Source: Natribacillus halophilus (GTDB taxonomy: Bacteria > Bacillota > Bacilli > Bacillales > Marinococcaceae). From it: a stretch of 61,956 nucleotides of DNA. Positions 7,740 through 16,053 of the stretch are shown here, piece by piece (position 1 is the first letter of the stretch; each line of letters begins with the position of its first letter). Below the pieces are notes generated by a model. It searched no databases and was not told where the DNA came from. It saw only the letters and a program-made list of their open reading frames with translations. Where the stretch lies: positions 1 through 61,956 of the forward strand of contig NZ_FNEN01000015.1 of NCBI RefSeq assembly GCF_900100185.1, read 5' to 3'. Made by a program: the position numbers and the translations under genes.

Positions 7740-9461
7740 TTATTGGTCATCCTCAAGCTTATCTCCTCTTTCATTTTTAAACAGGAGATAAGCTTCCAGG
7801 ATAATCCACAGGGCAAACGCGAGCACAATGGACCCGAGAACGACGAGCAGCGAATCGCCCCACCATTCGGTGGCCAGTTGGGTAAACAAGGCGTAAATCG
7901 TCATTACGATGAGGAAGACCATCGGTATAAACGAAACGAGGAAGTTCCTTCCTTTTCGAACCAACCATATCGAAATGAGCATAAGGACGATGCCGGCGAG
8001 TAACTGGTTGGTCGTGCCGAAAAGCGGCCACAGGATGTAACCGCCGCCCCCAAGGCCTCTTTCATCTTCTGGAAGGAGGACGAGTATGAGCGTTGCACCG
8101 ACGGCGATGGACGTTGCGACGTGTTTTTTCGTCAGGGCGAAAGCCTTGTATTCACGGCCGATCTCAGAGATAATGTAGCGCATTAAGCGTGTCCCGGTAT
8201 CCATCGTTGTCGCCGCGAAGCTGACGACGATAACCGCTGCAATCGTTGTCGCGATGGCCTCGGGTACGAACAAACCGGTCGCGAGTTGGGCGGCGCCTTC
8301 GATAAAATTGCCGAGCCCTTCCTCATTGGCAACGTTAAAACTGGGATAAGCCGCCAGAAAATCGTCTGTCGTGGCGAACAAGGTACCGACGGCGATGATC
8401 GATATAAGCGCCACCAACCCTTCACCTACAGCGCCTCCATAACCGACGAGGCGGGCGTCCGTTTCCTTGTCCAATTGCTTGGACGACGTGCCTGAGGCCA
8501 CAAGGGAGTGGAAACCGGATACGGCGCCGCAAGCAATGGTAATAAAGAGAAGCGGCAGCCAGGAAACATCATCCACAGAACGCGTGGTCGGCGCTGTTAC
8601 TTCCGGATTTAAAAACAGCAGGCCGAGTAAAAAGATGGCTATACCAATAAATGTCTGATGGGCGTTAATGTAATCACGTGGCTGCAGCAATTTCCACACG
8701 GGGAGTGTGGAAGCCACGTAAACATACGCGAACAGAATAAGCATCCAGATTAGAAAGGCCATGGTCACTGCGTCCAACCCGAAAGCGACGGTTGCGTCTT
8801 CACCGCCGAGATATTGCACGAGATCGATTTGCAGGGCCGGTATATAACTGGCGATGACAGCCGTTCCATACATAACAGCCAGGGCGATGATCGATGGAAT
8901 AAGTATTCCTTTTCCGCGGCGCAGAAAGTACATCCCGATAAGAACAGCAAGGGGAATTTGAATAAGGACGGAGATGACGCTGGCCGGGTAGTCAATGAAT
9001 AATGAGGCAATCACCCAGGCAAAGACAGCGACGACCATGAGCAAAAGCAGGAGAATGATAAATAAAAAGAGCAGTTTTGCCCGCCGCCCGATCAAACGGT
9101 TGGCCAATGTGCCTATGGACAGCCCTTTGTTTCGTTGCGAAAGGAAAAGGGCGCCAAAGTCATGGACACCGGCGGCGAAAACGGTTCCAAGCACGACCCA
9201 GAGAAAAGCGGGCAGCCAGCCCCAGTAAACGGCTATGGCCGGCCCCATAATGGGTGCGGCTCCGGCAATGGAAGTAAAATGATGGGCCCAAAGGACGCTT
9301 TTTCTCGTAGGAACGAAGTCAACACCGTCATTAAATTGATGCGCGGGTGTTTGAAATTTCGGATCCAAACGGTAAATACGTCTCGCGATAAACTTGGAAT
9401 AAAAGCGGTAACCAAGGGCGAGAATGATCATACCGATGATCGCCAACAAGATGCCTGACAT
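7740..9461 (-). CDS. cstA: CstA-type carbon starvation/pyruvate-family carrier (copy 1)
   Basis: A 573-aa polytopic protein with about 16 membrane segments. It carries the CstA signatures HQFNDGVDFVPT, WAHHFTSIAGAAPIMGPAIA, ACGAVSGFHSLVASGTSSKQ and FAATTMDTGTRLMRYI. E. coli CstA and BtsT take up pyruvate (CstA has also been linked to peptides). The paralogue at 10,262-12,001 is nearly collinear. The gene is followed at 20 bp by the ArsA-type ATPase. Upstream, TTGTAAGCGTTTCA (9487-9500) is close to, but one base short of, a CcpA cre box. Start ATG 9461 has AGGATGTGA upstream. Confidence 0.9.
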   Translation of the reverse strand: MSGILLAIIGMIILALGYRFYSKFIARRIYRLDPKFQTPAHQFNDGVDFVPTRKSVLWAHHFTSIAGAAPIMGPAIAVYWGWLPAFLWVVLGTVFAAGVHDFGALFLSQRNKGLSIGTLANRLIGRRAKLLFLFIILLLLLMVVAVFAWVIASLFIDYPASVISVLIQIPLAVLIGMYFLRRGKGILIPSIIALAVMYGTAVIASYIPALQIDLVQYLGGEDATVAFGLDAVTMAFLIWMLILFAYVYVASTLPVWKLLQPRDYINAHQTFIGIAIFLLGLLFLNPEVTAPTTRSVDDVSWLPLLFITIACGAVSGFHSLVASGTSSKQLDKETDARLVGYGGAVGEGLVALISIIAVGTLFATTDDFLAAYPSFNVANEEGLGNFIEGAAQLATGLFVPEAIATTIAAVIVVSFAATTMDTGTRLMRYIISEIGREYKAFALTKKHVATSIAVGATLILVLLPEDERGLGGGGYILWPLFGTTNQLLAGIVLMLISIWLVRKGRNFLVSFIPMVFLIVMTIYALFTQLATEWWGDSLLVVLGSIVLAFALWIILEAYLLFKNERGDKLEDDQ

Positions 9462-9555
9462 AGATGATCACATCCTACCAAAAATATTGTAAGCGTTTCA
9501 GCGTCCATTATAGGAATCCGCTATTATTTTTGCAATTACAAGGTTTGGGTTGGAA

Positions 9556-9650
9556 TAAAGAAAACTTGGCTTATCGCCAAGCCTTTAAGGCGACAAGCCT
9601 TAGTTGCACTTATGCAGGATAAGAAAGTGGTTTATACTTTCTTACCTGCT
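9556..9650 (+). repeat. Double-hairpin repeat, copy B (full length)
   Basis: The first hairpin is GGCTTATCGCC...GGCGACAAGCC with one mismatch. TTAGTTGCACTTAT follows, then a second hairpin GCAGGATAAGAAAGT...ACTTTCTTACCTGC. This ~95-bp copy lies between the CC-tail gene and cstA copy 1. Confidence 0.9.
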
Positions 9651-9655
9651 AAAAA

Positions 9656-9680
9656 AGAAGCAAGCGTAAAGCTTGCTTTT
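9656..9680 (-). terminator. Terminator of the CC-tail small gene
   Basis: On the minus strand AAGCAAGC-TTTAC-GCTTGCTT is followed by C and a run of T, immediately after the stop codon. Confidence 0.65.
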
Positions 9681-9944
9681 TTAGCAACAACGAATACCGT
9701 CGATCGGTGACTTTTCCATGCCCATGCGCAAATGCCAATCATGAAATTCTTCAACCATTTCCGGATATAACTCTAGCGTATAATAGGAAACCGGGTTCGG
9801 AAGACCGAGCATTTCGGAAAAACAAAGCAGGTAAAAAATATCATTTTCATCCCGAAGCTCCCGTTTGATCTCCGCGCGATGCGGCATGCGCAGCACTTCA
9901 TCATAAAATGCCAGGGCACGCATCAGTTGATCTTTAAAACCCAA
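9681..9944 (-). CDS. Small protein with C-terminal Cys-Cys (cory-CC-star / YbdD-like)
   Basis: An 87-aa protein: an N-terminal amphipathic helix LMRALAFYDEVLRMPHR, a helical middle (FYLLCFSEMLGLPNPVSYYTLELYP), and the extreme C-terminus DGIRCC. E. coli YbdD and YjiX, partners required by the CstA/BtsT carriers, also end with CC and carry a helix followed by a DYxxY-type region; this protein is longer and not obviously homologous. I recall an NCBI family named cory-CC-star with this ending. The start is TTG 9944, 5 nt after GGAGGGT. It sits between the two cstA genes, so a role as carrier subunit is a reasonable inference. Confidence 0.65.
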   Translation of the reverse strand: MGFKDQLMRALAFYDEVLRMPHRAEIKRELRDENDIFYLLCFSEMLGLPNPVSYYTLELYPEMVEEFHDWHLRMGMEKSPIDGIRCC

Positions 9945-10026
9945 TGGCGACCCTCCATTTCAACGTTCTTTACGTCATTGTAGCAGATGAAGACACGATG
10001 ACGAAATTGTTTCATGAGTAATGAAC

Positions 10027-10260
10027 CCTTAACGCCGTAGTGCGGAAGTAGTTAGGTCGCCAACCCTGGTTTATGAAGACCTAACGCCGGATCACGGAAG
10101 CTGTTAGGTCGCCAACCTCGATTGATGAATCCCTAATGCTATACCGCGGAGGGAGTTAAGTCGCCAACCGTGGCCGATGAAGACCTAACCCGCAACCCGC
10201 GGAACCGTTAGGTCTCCAACCCCGGATGATGAACCCTAATACGATCCCACGGAAGCGGTT
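10027..10260. repeat. Intergenic array of ~52-bp units (GTTAGGTCG family), 4-5 copies
   Basis: Units run GTTAGGTCGCCAACC, a variable 8-10 bp, ATGAAGACCTAACGCC, then a GC-rich CACGGAAGC. The period is 52 bp, with inverted CCTAAC/GTTAGG in each unit. The last unit ends at the stop codon of cstA copy 2. I see no gene in this stretch. Confidence 0.8.
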
Positions 10261-10261
10261 G

Positions 10262-12001
10262 TTACTGCTCGTCATCTTCCAGCCCTTGCGTTTTATCATT
10301 TTTAAACAAGAGGTAAGCTTCCAGACAAATCCAGACCGCAAAGATGAGGATGATGGCTCCCAGGACAAAGAGGAGAATGTTGGCTTCATCTCCGTACCAG
10401 GCCCATTGCCCCCAGACTTGCGAGATCATCGCCCATAAGGTCATGAAGAGTAAAAACACCATCGGAATAAAGGTGACGAGAAAGTTTCGCCCTTGCCTGC
10501 GCAGCCAGATCGTTATCAGCAAGAGCGCAATGCCTGCGAGCAGCTGATTCGACGTGCCGAACAGCGGCCAGAGCAGATAACCGCCCGCGCCGAAGCCTCT
10601 TTCATCGCCGGGCATAAGGACGAGCGCCATACTTGAGCCGACAGCGATGGCCGTAGCGACATGTTTCTTCGTCAGCGCAAAAGCCTTGTACTCACGGCCG
10701 ATCTCGGAGATGATGTAGCGCATTAAGCGAACGGCAGTGTCCAGCGTCGTGGCGGCAAAGCTAACGACGATGACCGCGACGATCGTCTGGGCGACCGCTT
10801 CCGGAATCAAGAGACCGTTCGCGAGATTGCCGGCACCTTCAATGAAATTGTTCAAGCCAATTTCATTGGCGGTCGTGAAACTGGAATAAGTGGCGACAAA
10901 TTCCTCTTGCGACGAAAATAAAGTCACCACGGCAACGATCGAGAGGAGAGCGAGGATGCCTTCGCCGGTCGCCCCTCCGTAACCGACAACGCGAGCATCC
11001 GTTTCCTTGTTTAATTGTTTGGACGTCGTTCCCGAGGAGACGAGCGAGTGAAAACCGGATATAGCCCCGCACGCAATCGTTATGAAAAGAAGCGGGAACC
11101 AGGAGACATCATCAACGGTACGCGCCACCGGCGCATTGACTTCCGGGTTGGTGAACAACAACCCCAGGTATAAAAGGGCAAGCCCAATGATGAGTTGATG
11201 CGCGTTAATATAATCCCGCGGTTGCAGTAGTTTCCAGACGGGCAGCGTCGAAGCGATGTAAACGTACGCCATCAGAATGACGATCCAGATGAAAAACGCC
11301 ATCGATACGGCATCGAGACCGAAGGCGACCGTCGTATTTTCACCTCCGAAGTAACTGACAAGATCGATTTGCAAGGCAGGAATACCACTTGCAAGCACGG
11401 CTGTTCCATACATAATAATGATGGCAATGATGGACGGGAAAAGCAGTCCTTTTCCGCGCCGGAGAAAGTAAAGGCCGATGATGACGGCAAGTGGAATCTG
11501 AATAAAGATCGATAATACGCTCGCCGGAAATGTTACGAACAAGTTGGCGATCACCCAGGCGAACACGGCATTAACCATCAACACGAGAATGAGGATGATG
11601 AACAGGAACAACATTTTTGCCCGACGGCCGATTAAGCGATCGGCAAGCGTGCCGATGGATCGTCCTTTATTGCGTACGGACAACACGATCGCTCCGAAGT
11701 CATGAACCCCGGCTGCGAAGACGGTTCCAAGCACGACCCAGATAAAAGCGGGAAGCCAGCCCCAGTAAACGGCAATGGCCGGACCCATGATCGGGGCGGC
11801 ACCGGCAATCGAGGTGAAATGGTGCGCCCAGACGACGCTCCTTTTCGTCGGAACAAAATCGACGCCATCGTTAAACTGATGGGCCGGAGTGACGAAGTCA
11901 GGGTCGAGACGGTAAATTTTTTTGGCGACAAACTTGGAATAGTAGAAGTATCCCAGTGCGAATATGATGAGTCCAATGGCAGCTACGCCTAAGCCCGGCA
12001 T
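10262..12001 (-). CDS. cstA: CstA-type carbon starvation/pyruvate-family carrier (copy 2)
   Basis: A 579-aa polytopic paralogue of copy 1, with the same motifs: HQFNDGVDFVPT, FTSIAGAAPIMGPAIA, ACGAISGFHSLVSSGTTSKQ and AATTLDTAVRLMRYI. Most differences are conservative and lie in the membrane segments and the C-terminal tail, so the pair arose by duplication and may differ in substrate affinity or expression. It probably has its own promoter: a perfect cre sequence lies 27 bp upstream of the start codon, which predicts CcpA control. The start at 12001 follows AAAGGATGTGA. Confidence 0.9.
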   Translation of the reverse strand: MPGLGVAAIGLIIFALGYFYYSKFVAKKIYRLDPDFVTPAHQFNDGVDFVPTKRSVVWAHHFTSIAGAAPIMGPAIAVYWGWLPAFIWVVLGTVFAAGVHDFGAIVLSVRNKGRSIGTLADRLIGRRAKMLFLFIILILVLMVNAVFAWVIANLFVTFPASVLSIFIQIPLAVIIGLYFLRRGKGLLFPSIIAIIIMYGTAVLASGIPALQIDLVSYFGGENTTVAFGLDAVSMAFFIWIVILMAYVYIASTLPVWKLLQPRDYINAHQLIIGLALLYLGLLFTNPEVNAPVARTVDDVSWFPLLFITIACGAISGFHSLVSSGTTSKQLNKETDARVVGYGGATGEGILALLSIVAVVTLFSSQEEFVATYSSFTTANEIGLNNFIEGAGNLANGLLIPEAVAQTIVAVIVVSFAATTLDTAVRLMRYIISEIGREYKAFALTKKHVATAIAVGSSMALVLMPGDERGFGAGGYLLWPLFGTSNQLLAGIALLLITIWLRRQGRNFLVTFIPMVFLLFMTLWAMISQVWGQWAWYGDEANILLFVLGAIILIFAVWICLEAYLLFKNDKTQGLEDDEQ

Positions 12002-12027
12002 ACATCTTTCACATCCTTTCTAAAATA

Positions 12028-12042
12028 TTGAAATCGCTTTCA
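12028..12042. promoter_or_regulatory. Catabolite-responsive element (cre) upstream of cstA copy 2
   Basis: TTGAAATCGCTTTCA matches the cre consensus WTGNAANCGNWWNCA at every defined position. It lies in the 5' region of cstA copy 2, where CcpA binding would repress expression in good sugars. Confidence 0.65.
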
Positions 12043-12287
12043 TAATATCATAGTATGGACGACCGCGGAGAAAAATACCTTAAAAAATGCGAGGGTGTTA
12101 TAAGTTTAAAAAAATTCGGTAATCACTCTGACATTTGGTTGCAATGGGAAATGAAACGTGTTACCTTGTTAGTGTGAAAGTGATGAACGAACTGTGAACA
12201 ACAGGCCTCTGCTCGATCAGGAAGATCCAACAGGCTTTATTTCGTGTATCACTTCAGAATTTTAGTTTAAGGAGGCCTTTGTACAAA

Positions 12288-12485
12288 ATGAAAGGCACAG
12301 TAAAATGGTTTAACGCAGAAAAAGGGTTTGGGTTTATCGAACGGGAGGACGGAGACGACGTATTCGTTCATTTTTCCGCGATCCAGGCCGAAGGATTCAA
12401 AACGTTGGATGATGGTGAAACGGTAGAATTTGAAATTGTCGAAGGCGATCGTGGCCCGCAAGCGGCTAACGTTATACGTCAATAG
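12288..12485 (+). CDS. Cold-shock protein, CspA family
   Basis: A 65-aa OB-fold protein with RNP1-like GFGFIE (residues 14-19) and RNP2 VFVHFSAI (28-35), the single-stranded nucleic-acid-binding motifs. It acts as an RNA chaperone. The first ATG (12288) gives [15 protein letters not shown], the standard start; AAGGAGG lies 12 nt upstream. The ~110-bp region before it (12,170-12,287) contains short inverted repeats and may form the structured leader typical of csp genes, though I cannot define a cold box. A strong terminator follows. Confidence 0.95.
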   Translation: MKGTVKWFNAEKGFGFIEREDGDDVFVHFSAIQAEGFKTLDDGETVEFEIVEGDRGPQAANVIRQ

Positions 12486-12501
12486 AGAATCATCGGAAAG
12501 G

Positions 12502-12545
12502 AGCGGTTCCGTGTATGACTTACGCACGGGAACCGCTTTTTTTTA
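12502..12545 (+). terminator. Terminator of the cold-shock gene
   Basis: AGCGGTTCC-GTG and CAC-GGGAACCGCT pair and run into eight T. Confidence 0.9.
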
Positions 12546-12565
12546 AAGAAAACAAAGGGGATATT

Positions 12566-13111
12566 ATGTTTAAGGTACCGTTGGAAGAGGATTTATACTT
12601 ACATCTTATTGAAAGGCACCATGCTTCCGAATTATTTGCCGCTGTTCACCACTCCCGTTATTATCTGCGACGATGGCTGCCCTGGGTCGATGCGATGAAG
12701 TCCGTGCACGATTATCCGCCGGTCATCGATGCCTGGCTGCAACAATACGCGGAAGGGAGAGGGTTTCAGGCGGGCATTCGCAAAGACGGAGCGCTTGTCG
12801 GCGTGATCGGCCTGCATGATATCGACTGGGGCAACAGAAGGACAAGCCTGGGATATTGGCTTTCCGAGCACTATACGGGACAGGGAATTATGACGAAAGC
12901 GACGCAGGCGGTATTATCCATAGTATTCGATGAATATCAGTTAAACAGGGTCCAAATCCAATGTGGCGTGAACAACTATGAAAGCCAGGCCATTCCGAAA
13001 AGATTAGAGTTTCGTTTTGAAGGGATCGTTCGGGACGGGGAGTGGCTTTACGACCATTACCACGATCTCGTGCAATTTAGTTTGCTACGCGAAGATTGGC
13101 AGCAGAGGTGA
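12566..13111 (+). CDS. GNAT N-acetyltransferase, RimJ/RimL (YdaF) type
   Basis: A 181-aa acetyltransferase: an N-terminal strand-helix FKVPLEEDLYLHLIERHHASELFAAVHHSR, RxWLPWV, then the acetyl-CoA motif LSEHYTGQGIMTKA and a C-terminal YGxIVRDGEWLYDHYHDLVQFSLL-like end (here FEGIVRDGEWLYDHYHD). Relatives acetylate the N-terminus of ribosomal protein L7/L12 or S5, or other substrates such as polyamines or antibiotics. I chose the ATG at 12566 (AAAGGGGAT upstream); the frame extended from 12515 runs through the csp terminator. Confidence 0.85.
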   Translation: MFKVPLEEDLYLHLIERHHASELFAAVHHSRYYLRRWLPWVDAMKSVHDYPPVIDAWLQQYAEGRGFQAGIRKDGALVGVIGLHDIDWGNRRTSLGYWLSEHYTGQGIMTKATQAVLSIVFDEYQLNRVQIQCGVNNYESQAIPKRLEFRFEGIVRDGEWLYDHYHDLVQFSLLREDWQQR

Positions 13112-13121
13112 CCGGACAGAG

Positions 13122-13586
13122 ATGGAGCTACAACAGGCGTATCGACGCAAAGCAAAGATGGATCACTTTCTTGTCAGCATTCTTTTTACTGTCGCTTTTT
13201 TTGTCTATATGTATCTGTTTATTTACCTCCCGTTTACGATCATCGTTCCTCTACTTGGTGGGTTTTTTATATTGTGGGCTCTCAGCGAGGGACGCGGGAA
13301 AAGGACGATTGTGGAACGGCTGTTTCCATTTTATCGCGATTTGCTCGATATTGAACGACGACTGGCGCCCAACACCTTTGCATCTTATCGATTAAGTTTA
13401 CGCAGCAGCTTATGGGTTGTCGGGGTTATTCTCATCCTGGTGGGCATTTTGGAACTGGTTGGCATCATCAATGCCGAGCCGGATGTGTTCCCGTTTACAG
13501 CGTTTTATCCCATAGCGTTAATCGTTGTGAACGTGAATGTTTATCTTCGCCATCAACGGATAGAATCCGGTGAAGAAGATAGGTAG
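13122..13586 (+). CDS. Hypothetical membrane protein, 154 aa
   Basis: The start at 13122 has AGAGGTGA nine nt upstream and lies 10 bp after the acetyltransferase stop, so the two are probably co-transcribed. Two hydrophobic segments (about 18-54) are followed by a cytoplasmic stretch GRGKRTIVERLFPFYRDLLDIERRL, then two more segments (about 93-142). I do not recognise the family and see no catalytic motif. Confidence 0.65.
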   Translation: MELQQAYRRKAKMDHFLVSILFTVAFFVYMYLFIYLPFTIIVPLLGGFFILWALSEGRGKRTIVERLFPFYRDLLDIERRLAPNTFASYRLSLRSSLWVVGVILILVGILELVGIINAEPDVFPFTAFYPIALIVVNVNVYLRHQRIESGEEDR

Positions 13587-13616
13587 AAAGGGCAAAAATA
13601 TGAGTATCAACTAAGA

Positions 13617-13651
13617 AAATGCTTGTATAGTAAGATACAAGCATCTTATCT
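13617..13651 (+). terminator. Hairpin after the membrane protein gene
   Basis: ATGCTTGTAT and ATACAAGCAT form a 10-bp perfect stem with a six-base loop. The U-tract is weak, so it may be a weak terminator. Confidence 0.5.
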
Positions 13652-13703
13652 AAAATAACAGGATTAAATCGTTTATCATGCTTTTATAAAATTTTCGGTA
13701 TGT

Positions 13704-13731
13704 TTGAACCAAATTTTATATATGATAGAAT
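13704..13731 (+). promoter_or_regulatory. Candidate SigA promoter of the ehu operon
   Basis: TTGAAC (13704-13709), a 16-bp spacer, TAGAAT (13726-13731), in an AT-rich region 55 bp upstream of ehuB. Confidence 0.45.
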
Positions 13732-13785
13732 AATAAAAAGCTATTATAAAAAATTGTCAAGATTATTAAGGGGGAGAAAAAACAT

Positions 13786-14643
13786 ATGAAAAAGAAAATG
13801 GGATTACTTAGTGCGCTGGCAGGAGTCGGTATGCTCATCGCCGCCTGCGGAGGCGAAACGACGGTCGGAGATCTTGAAGAAGAAGGTGTCGTTCAGGTAG
13901 GGGTTGCCAATGAAGAGCCATACGGTTATCTTGATGGCGAAACAGCCACCGGTGCCAGTACGGAAGTGGCCAGAGCCGTTTTCCAGAATATGGGCGTCGA
14001 TGATGTCGAGGCGACGGTCACGGAGTTCGGCAACCTGATTCCCAGCTTGAATGCCGGCAACTTTGATGTGGTCACCGCGGGGATGGACGTTCAACCGGAA
14101 CGGTGTGAGAATGCAAGCTTCGGAGATCTTGAATACAGCTATGGCGAGGGCATGGCTGTAGAAGCCGGAAACCCCATGGATTTACACAGCTATGAGGATA
14201 TCGTAGAGGAAGACGCGACCGTATCGGTCATGTCGGGGGCGAATCAGCTCGATATGTTCGAGGATCTCGGCATTGATGAAGATAATATTCAGCATTCCGA
14301 TGACATTCCGGGCAACATTGCCGCCCTTGAAGCCGGAGATGTTGACGCGACCGTCATGACGGGCGCGACGATGAACTCTGCGATGGAAAACGCTGATACA
14401 GATGCCATCGAACAACCGGAAGACTTTACAGACCCGGTGATTGACGGAGAAGAAATGGTTTCTTACGGGGCAGCTGTTTTCCGTGACGAAGACGAAGAAT
14501 TGCGGGATGCCTATAACGAAAGCCTGCAGGAATTAAAAGAATCCGGTGAAATTGCGGAGATCATCGAAGAATTCGGTTTCGAGGAGGATGATGTCGTCAC
14601 TGACGAGATGACAACGGAAGAGCGTTGTGAAGGTGAAGGCTAA
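13786..14643 (+). CDS. ehuB: Ectoine/hydroxyectoine-binding lipoprotein
   Basis: A 285-aa type-2 periplasmic-binding (amino-acid type) protein of an ABC importer. Signal peptide with lipobox MLIAACGG, mature Cys about residue 21. It continues with VQVGVANEEPYGYLDGETATG, a typical ligand loop, and FDVVTAGMDVQPERCENASFG, close to characterised EhuB proteins. The mature protein is very acidic, as expected outside the cell of a halophile. It is first in ehuBCDA. A hairpin after the gene probably reduces read-through, so that binding protein exceeds permease. Confidence 0.9.
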   Translation: MKKKMGLLSALAGVGMLIAACGGETTVGDLEEEGVVQVGVANEEPYGYLDGETATGASTEVARAVFQNMGVDDVEATVTEFGNLIPSLNAGNFDVVTAGMDVQPERCENASFGDLEYSYGEGMAVEAGNPMDLHSYEDIVEEDATVSVMSGANQLDMFEDLGIDEDNIQHSDDIPGNIAALEAGDVDATVMTGATMNSAMENADTDAIEQPEDFTDPVIDGEEMVSYGAAVFRDEDEELRDAYNESLQELKESGEIAEIIEEFGFEEDDVVTDEMTTEERCEGEG

Positions 14644-14648
14644 AAATA

Positions 14649-14683
14649 AAGCACGGTGTCCGCAAACGCCACCGTGCTTCTTT
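14649..14683 (+). terminator. Intercistronic hairpin between ehuB and ehuC
   Basis: AAGCACGGTG and CACCGTGCTT form a 10-bp stem, followed by CTTT. It is probably a partial terminator or mRNA-stabilising hairpin, as often found after binding-protein genes. Confidence 0.65.
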
Positions 14684-14719
14684 ACATAGTTGGAGCGTCA
14701 GCTCTTAGGGGAGATGCCA

Positions 14720-15388
14720 GTGTTTACGAACATAGGGGAATTTTTACCTTTTATATTGCAAGGTTTAACGATAACCGTACAGGCCTTTCTGTTTGGCGCG
14801 GCGTTGGCCTATTCCATCGCGATTGTCGCCGGCCTGGCTCGAACTTCGAAACTCGCGATTGTAAGGGTGATTGCGACGATATTCGTCGAGCTTTTCCGGG
14901 GGACGTCCCTGCTTGTGCAAATGTTTTTCTTCGCGTTCGTCTTCCCGTCGCTGGCACCGTTTACGATCTCGACCTTCCTGGCCGGGGGTCTCGCGCTCGG
15001 TTTTAACTACGGTGCTTATGCATCCGAGGTGGTTCGGGGCGCGGTTCTGGCCGTGCCGGAAGGACAAAAAGAGGCCGCCATTTCACTCAATATGTCCAAT
15101 TTCCAACGGATGCGTCTTGTGATTTTGCCGCAAGCATTCCGTATCATGCTCCCGGGTATCGGCAATAATTCGATCGAATTATTAAAAGGGACGTCGCTCG
15201 TTTATTTTATCTCCCTTGCCGATATGACCTATCGCGCCGATATCCTGCGAGGAGCGAATACAGCCCTGAGCGATCAGGTGGAAATTTATACGTATTTGTT
15301 ATTCACTTATTTTGTCATCGCCCTTCCCCTCGTCTTTTTGACACGGTGGCTGGAAAAACAGGCGTCTAAAGGGGTGAGTACGGCATGA
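14720..15388 (+). CDS. ehuC: Ectoine ABC importer permease EhuC
   Basis: A 222-aa HisM-type amino-acid permease with five membrane segments. The EAA loop is visible as EVVRGAVLAVPEGQKEAAISLNM, and FRGTSLLVQMFFFAFV is the conserved N-terminal motif. The start is uncertain: AGGGGAG abuts the ATG at 14714, so the GTG at 14720 (six-nt spacing) is preferred; TTG 14690 is unlikely. Its stop overlaps the ehuD start by 4 bp (ATGA), so the two are translationally coupled. Confidence 0.9.
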   Translation: MFTNIGEFLPFILQGLTITVQAFLFGAALAYSIAIVAGLARTSKLAIVRVIATIFVELFRGTSLLVQMFFFAFVFPSLAPFTISTFLAGGLALGFNYGAYASEVVRGAVLAVPEGQKEAAISLNMSNFQRMRLVILPQAFRIMLPGIGNNSIELLKGTSLVYFISLADMTYRADILRGANTALSDQVEIYTYLLFTYFVIALPLVFLTRWLEKQASKGVSTA

Positions 15389-16053
15389 CATGGGATTGGG
15401 AATTTGCTTTTGAAGTTTTTCCGGACATTATAAGCGCGATTGGGATAACGATCGGAGCAACTGTCGCGGCTTATTTTATTTCACTTACGCTCGGGCTTGT
15501 GTTGACGCTGTTGCGCCGGTCGAGCTTCAAGCCGTTATCTCTGCTCATCGCGGGAGTCATCGAATTTATCAGGATGACACCGCCGCTCGTGCAACTGTTC
15601 TTTGTTTATTTTGCCTTTGATATGTCTCCATTTGTAACCGGAGCGATTGTGCTCGGGGTTCATTACGCCACGTATGTATCGGAGGTTTATCGCTCGGGCA
15701 TTGAAGCTGTACCTTCCAGTCAATGGGAGGCGAGCAAGGCATTAAACTTCTCGCGGGCGCAAACGTGGCAAAAGGTCGTCTTGCCGCAAGCGATTCCGCC
15801 GGTCATCCCGATGTTGGGCAACTACTTGATCGTACTATTCAAGGAAACACCGTTGTTGTCCGGGATTTATGTTCTGGAAATGTTGGCGGTGGCGCAACAA
15901 ATCGGTTCAGATACGTACCGCTTTCTCGAACCGGTTACGATTGTCGGCTTTTTGTTCCTCGTTCTCAGTTATCCGTCGGCATTATTCATCCGATATCTGG
16001 AGAAACGGTCCGGTAAGTTGCCCGGCAGTGCAGAAAAGGGAGTGAAAACATGA
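15385..16053 (+). CDS. ehuD: Ectoine ABC importer permease EhuD
   Basis: A 222-aa permease with five membrane segments, FIRMTPPLVQLFFVYF and the EAA loop EVYRSGIEAVPSSQWEASKALN, paired with EhuC as heterodimeric channel. YLIVLFKETPLLSGIYVLEML matches EhuD family members. It overlaps both neighbours by 4 bp. It acts in the cytoplasmic membrane as part of the ectoine uptake system. Confidence 0.9.
   Translation: MTWDWEFAFEVFPDIISAIGITIGATVAAYFISLTLGLVLTLLRRSSFKPLSLLIAGVIEFIRMTPPLVQLFFVYFAFDMSPFVTGAIVLGVHYATYVSEVYRSGIEAVPSSQWEASKALNFSRAQTWQKVVLPQAIPPVIPMLGNYLIVLFKETPLLSGIYVLEMLAVAQQIGSDTYRFLEPVTIVGFLFLVLSYPSALFIRYLEKRSGKLPGSAEKGVKT

Noticed and set aside
9487-9500. A second cre box before cstA copy 1
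   Set aside because: TTGTAAGCGTTTCA is one base short of the consensus spacing in its right half; kept only as a remark.
1738-10260. GTTAGGTCG arrays as CRISPR
   Set aside because: The conserved core is 14 bp, the remaining part of each unit is partly conserved rather than unique, orientation changes, and no cas gene is in the window.
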